Under the pieces are notes generated by a model that had not been told where the DNA came from, made no database searches, and was given only the letters and a program-made list of their open reading frames with translations. From Hoylesella loescheii (GTDB lineage Bacteria > Bacteroidota > Bacteroidia > Bacteroidales > Bacteroidaceae), in NCBI GenBank assembly GCA_021531755.1, contig JADYUK010000001.1, forward strand, positions 248,001 to 312,000: 64,000 nt of DNA, read 5' to 3'. A program made the translations under genes and the position numbers. Below, one piece after another: positions 62,398 to 64,000 of the stretch (positions within the stretch are counted from its first letter, which is position 1; the number at the start of each line of letters is the position of its first letter).

Positions 62398-62670
62398 ATG
62401 AACATCAAACCATTAGCCGACCGTGTTCTCGTACAGCCGGCAAAGACAGAGGAGAAAATCGGTGGTATCATCATTCCTGATACATGCAGCAAAGAGAAAC
62501 CGACACAGGGAACGGTTATCGCCGTAGGCAACGGCACAAAAGACGAGCCGATGATCCTGAAACAGGGCGACAGTGTGCTTTATGGCAAATATGCCGGGCA
62601 GGAGATAGAGCTCGATGGAGAGAAATATCTCATAATGAGACAGGCTGATGTGCTCGCTGTCGTAGAATAA
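62398..62670 (+). CDS. groES: Co-chaperonin GroES
   Basis: A 90-residue protein that caps the GroEL ring. [20 protein letters not shown] is the N-terminus, [20 protein letters not shown] is the mobile loop that contacts GroEL, and [20 protein letters not shown] and [20 protein letters not shown] complete the beta-barrel. The length is slightly below the usual 94-97. groEL follows after 198 bases, a longer gap than in most groE operons. No CIRCE inverted repeat was found upstream. Confidence 0.96.
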   Translation: MNIKPLADRVLVQPAKTEEKIGGIIIPDTCSKEKPTQGTVIAVGNGTKDEPMILKQGDSVLYGKYAGQEIELDGEKYLIMRQADVLAVVE

Positions 62671-62769
62671 AAAGTACAACGCAGACATCCCCACCCGACA
62701 CAAGGCCGTTTATGCCCACGCTATCATAATGGAGCAGAGGGGTCTCGCCCGCAACAGAGAGATAGCTGA

Positions 62770-64000
<1,231 letters not shown>

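Overview
The window looks like chromosome of an anaerobic Bacteroidales bacterium, most likely a Prevotella-type organism. Evidence for this is a SusC/RagA-style TonB receptor with a carboxypeptidase-regulatory-like N-terminus, a PCMD-domain lipoprotein, a type IX secretion plug protein (DUF5103), a 'putative porin', the thrA-apgM-thrC order, a ferredoxin-dependent 2-oxoacid oxidoreductase, a PPi-dependent phosphofructokinase, an archaeal-type ProRS, and promoters of the Bacteroidetes TTTG-N19-21-TANNTTTG kind. I saw no rRNA, tRNA, CRISPR array, intact insertion sequence or prophage. The content is mostly housekeeping genes separated by unusually long, repeat-rich intergenic regions.

Layout. 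1-1742: 3'-truncated TonB-dependent receptor (minus). 2372-5943: small TPR protein followed by korD-korA-korB-korC (plus), with long spacers that carry a simple GTTGAC array. 6326-11580: lon, tgt and an LptF/LptG permease (minus, transcribed in that order). 12140-12874: trmN6. 13708-20274: Gate-domain membrane protein, YgiQ-type radical SAM protein, a small unknown protein and a large amidase/golvesin-domain exported protein (minus). 20567-21112: acyltransferase. 21637-29568 (plus): pfp, GH25 muramidase, mtaB, GT2 glycosyltransferase, NMT1-like lipoprotein, M64 peptidase. 29855-35255 (minus): outer-membrane barrel, PCMD lipoprotein, HPPK-like protein, proS. 35507-36760: DUF5103. 37164-47179 (minus): MATE exporter, dnaX, GH31 alpha-xylosidase, typA, SUMF1-type lipoprotein. 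47548-48078: rpsP. 48516-58833 (minus): a 44-codon membrane microprotein, HD protein, putative porin, small membrane protein, DUF4468 protein, thrC, apgM, thrA. 59227-60807: FAD-dependent protein. 61503-62096: AlkD-like protein. 62398-64000: groES and the start of groEL.

The most distinctive feature is a set of intergenic repeat families. (i) A structured unit of about 60-65 bp, ending in GGCTTAACGAAAACGTT, is present in at least ten copies at five loci (11.6, 28.1, 31.2, 32.8 and 62.1 kb) in two main sequence types with different internal hairpins, plus one diverged copy. (ii) A 40-bp element beginning ATTACTGTCCGGTAAAT has three copies. (iii) The 15-bp palindrome AATGAGC(A/T)GCTCATT occurs three times at two loci. 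(iv) There are GTTGAC-type simple arrays and several locus-specific tandem arrays. None lies inside a convincing gene.

Functionally, the genes cover ferredoxin-linked 2-oxoacid metabolism, PPi-linked glycolysis, aspartate-to-threonine synthesis with an ApgM-type protein in the usual homoserine kinase position, protein quality control (Lon, GroES/EL), tRNA modification (Tgt, TrmN6, MtaB) and envelope biogenesis. A compact minus-strand unit at 48.4-48.85 kb has a near-perfect Bacteroidetes promoter, a 5' hairpin, a 44-residue predicted membrane microprotein and a Rho-independent terminator. It is the best candidate for an undescribed small gene.
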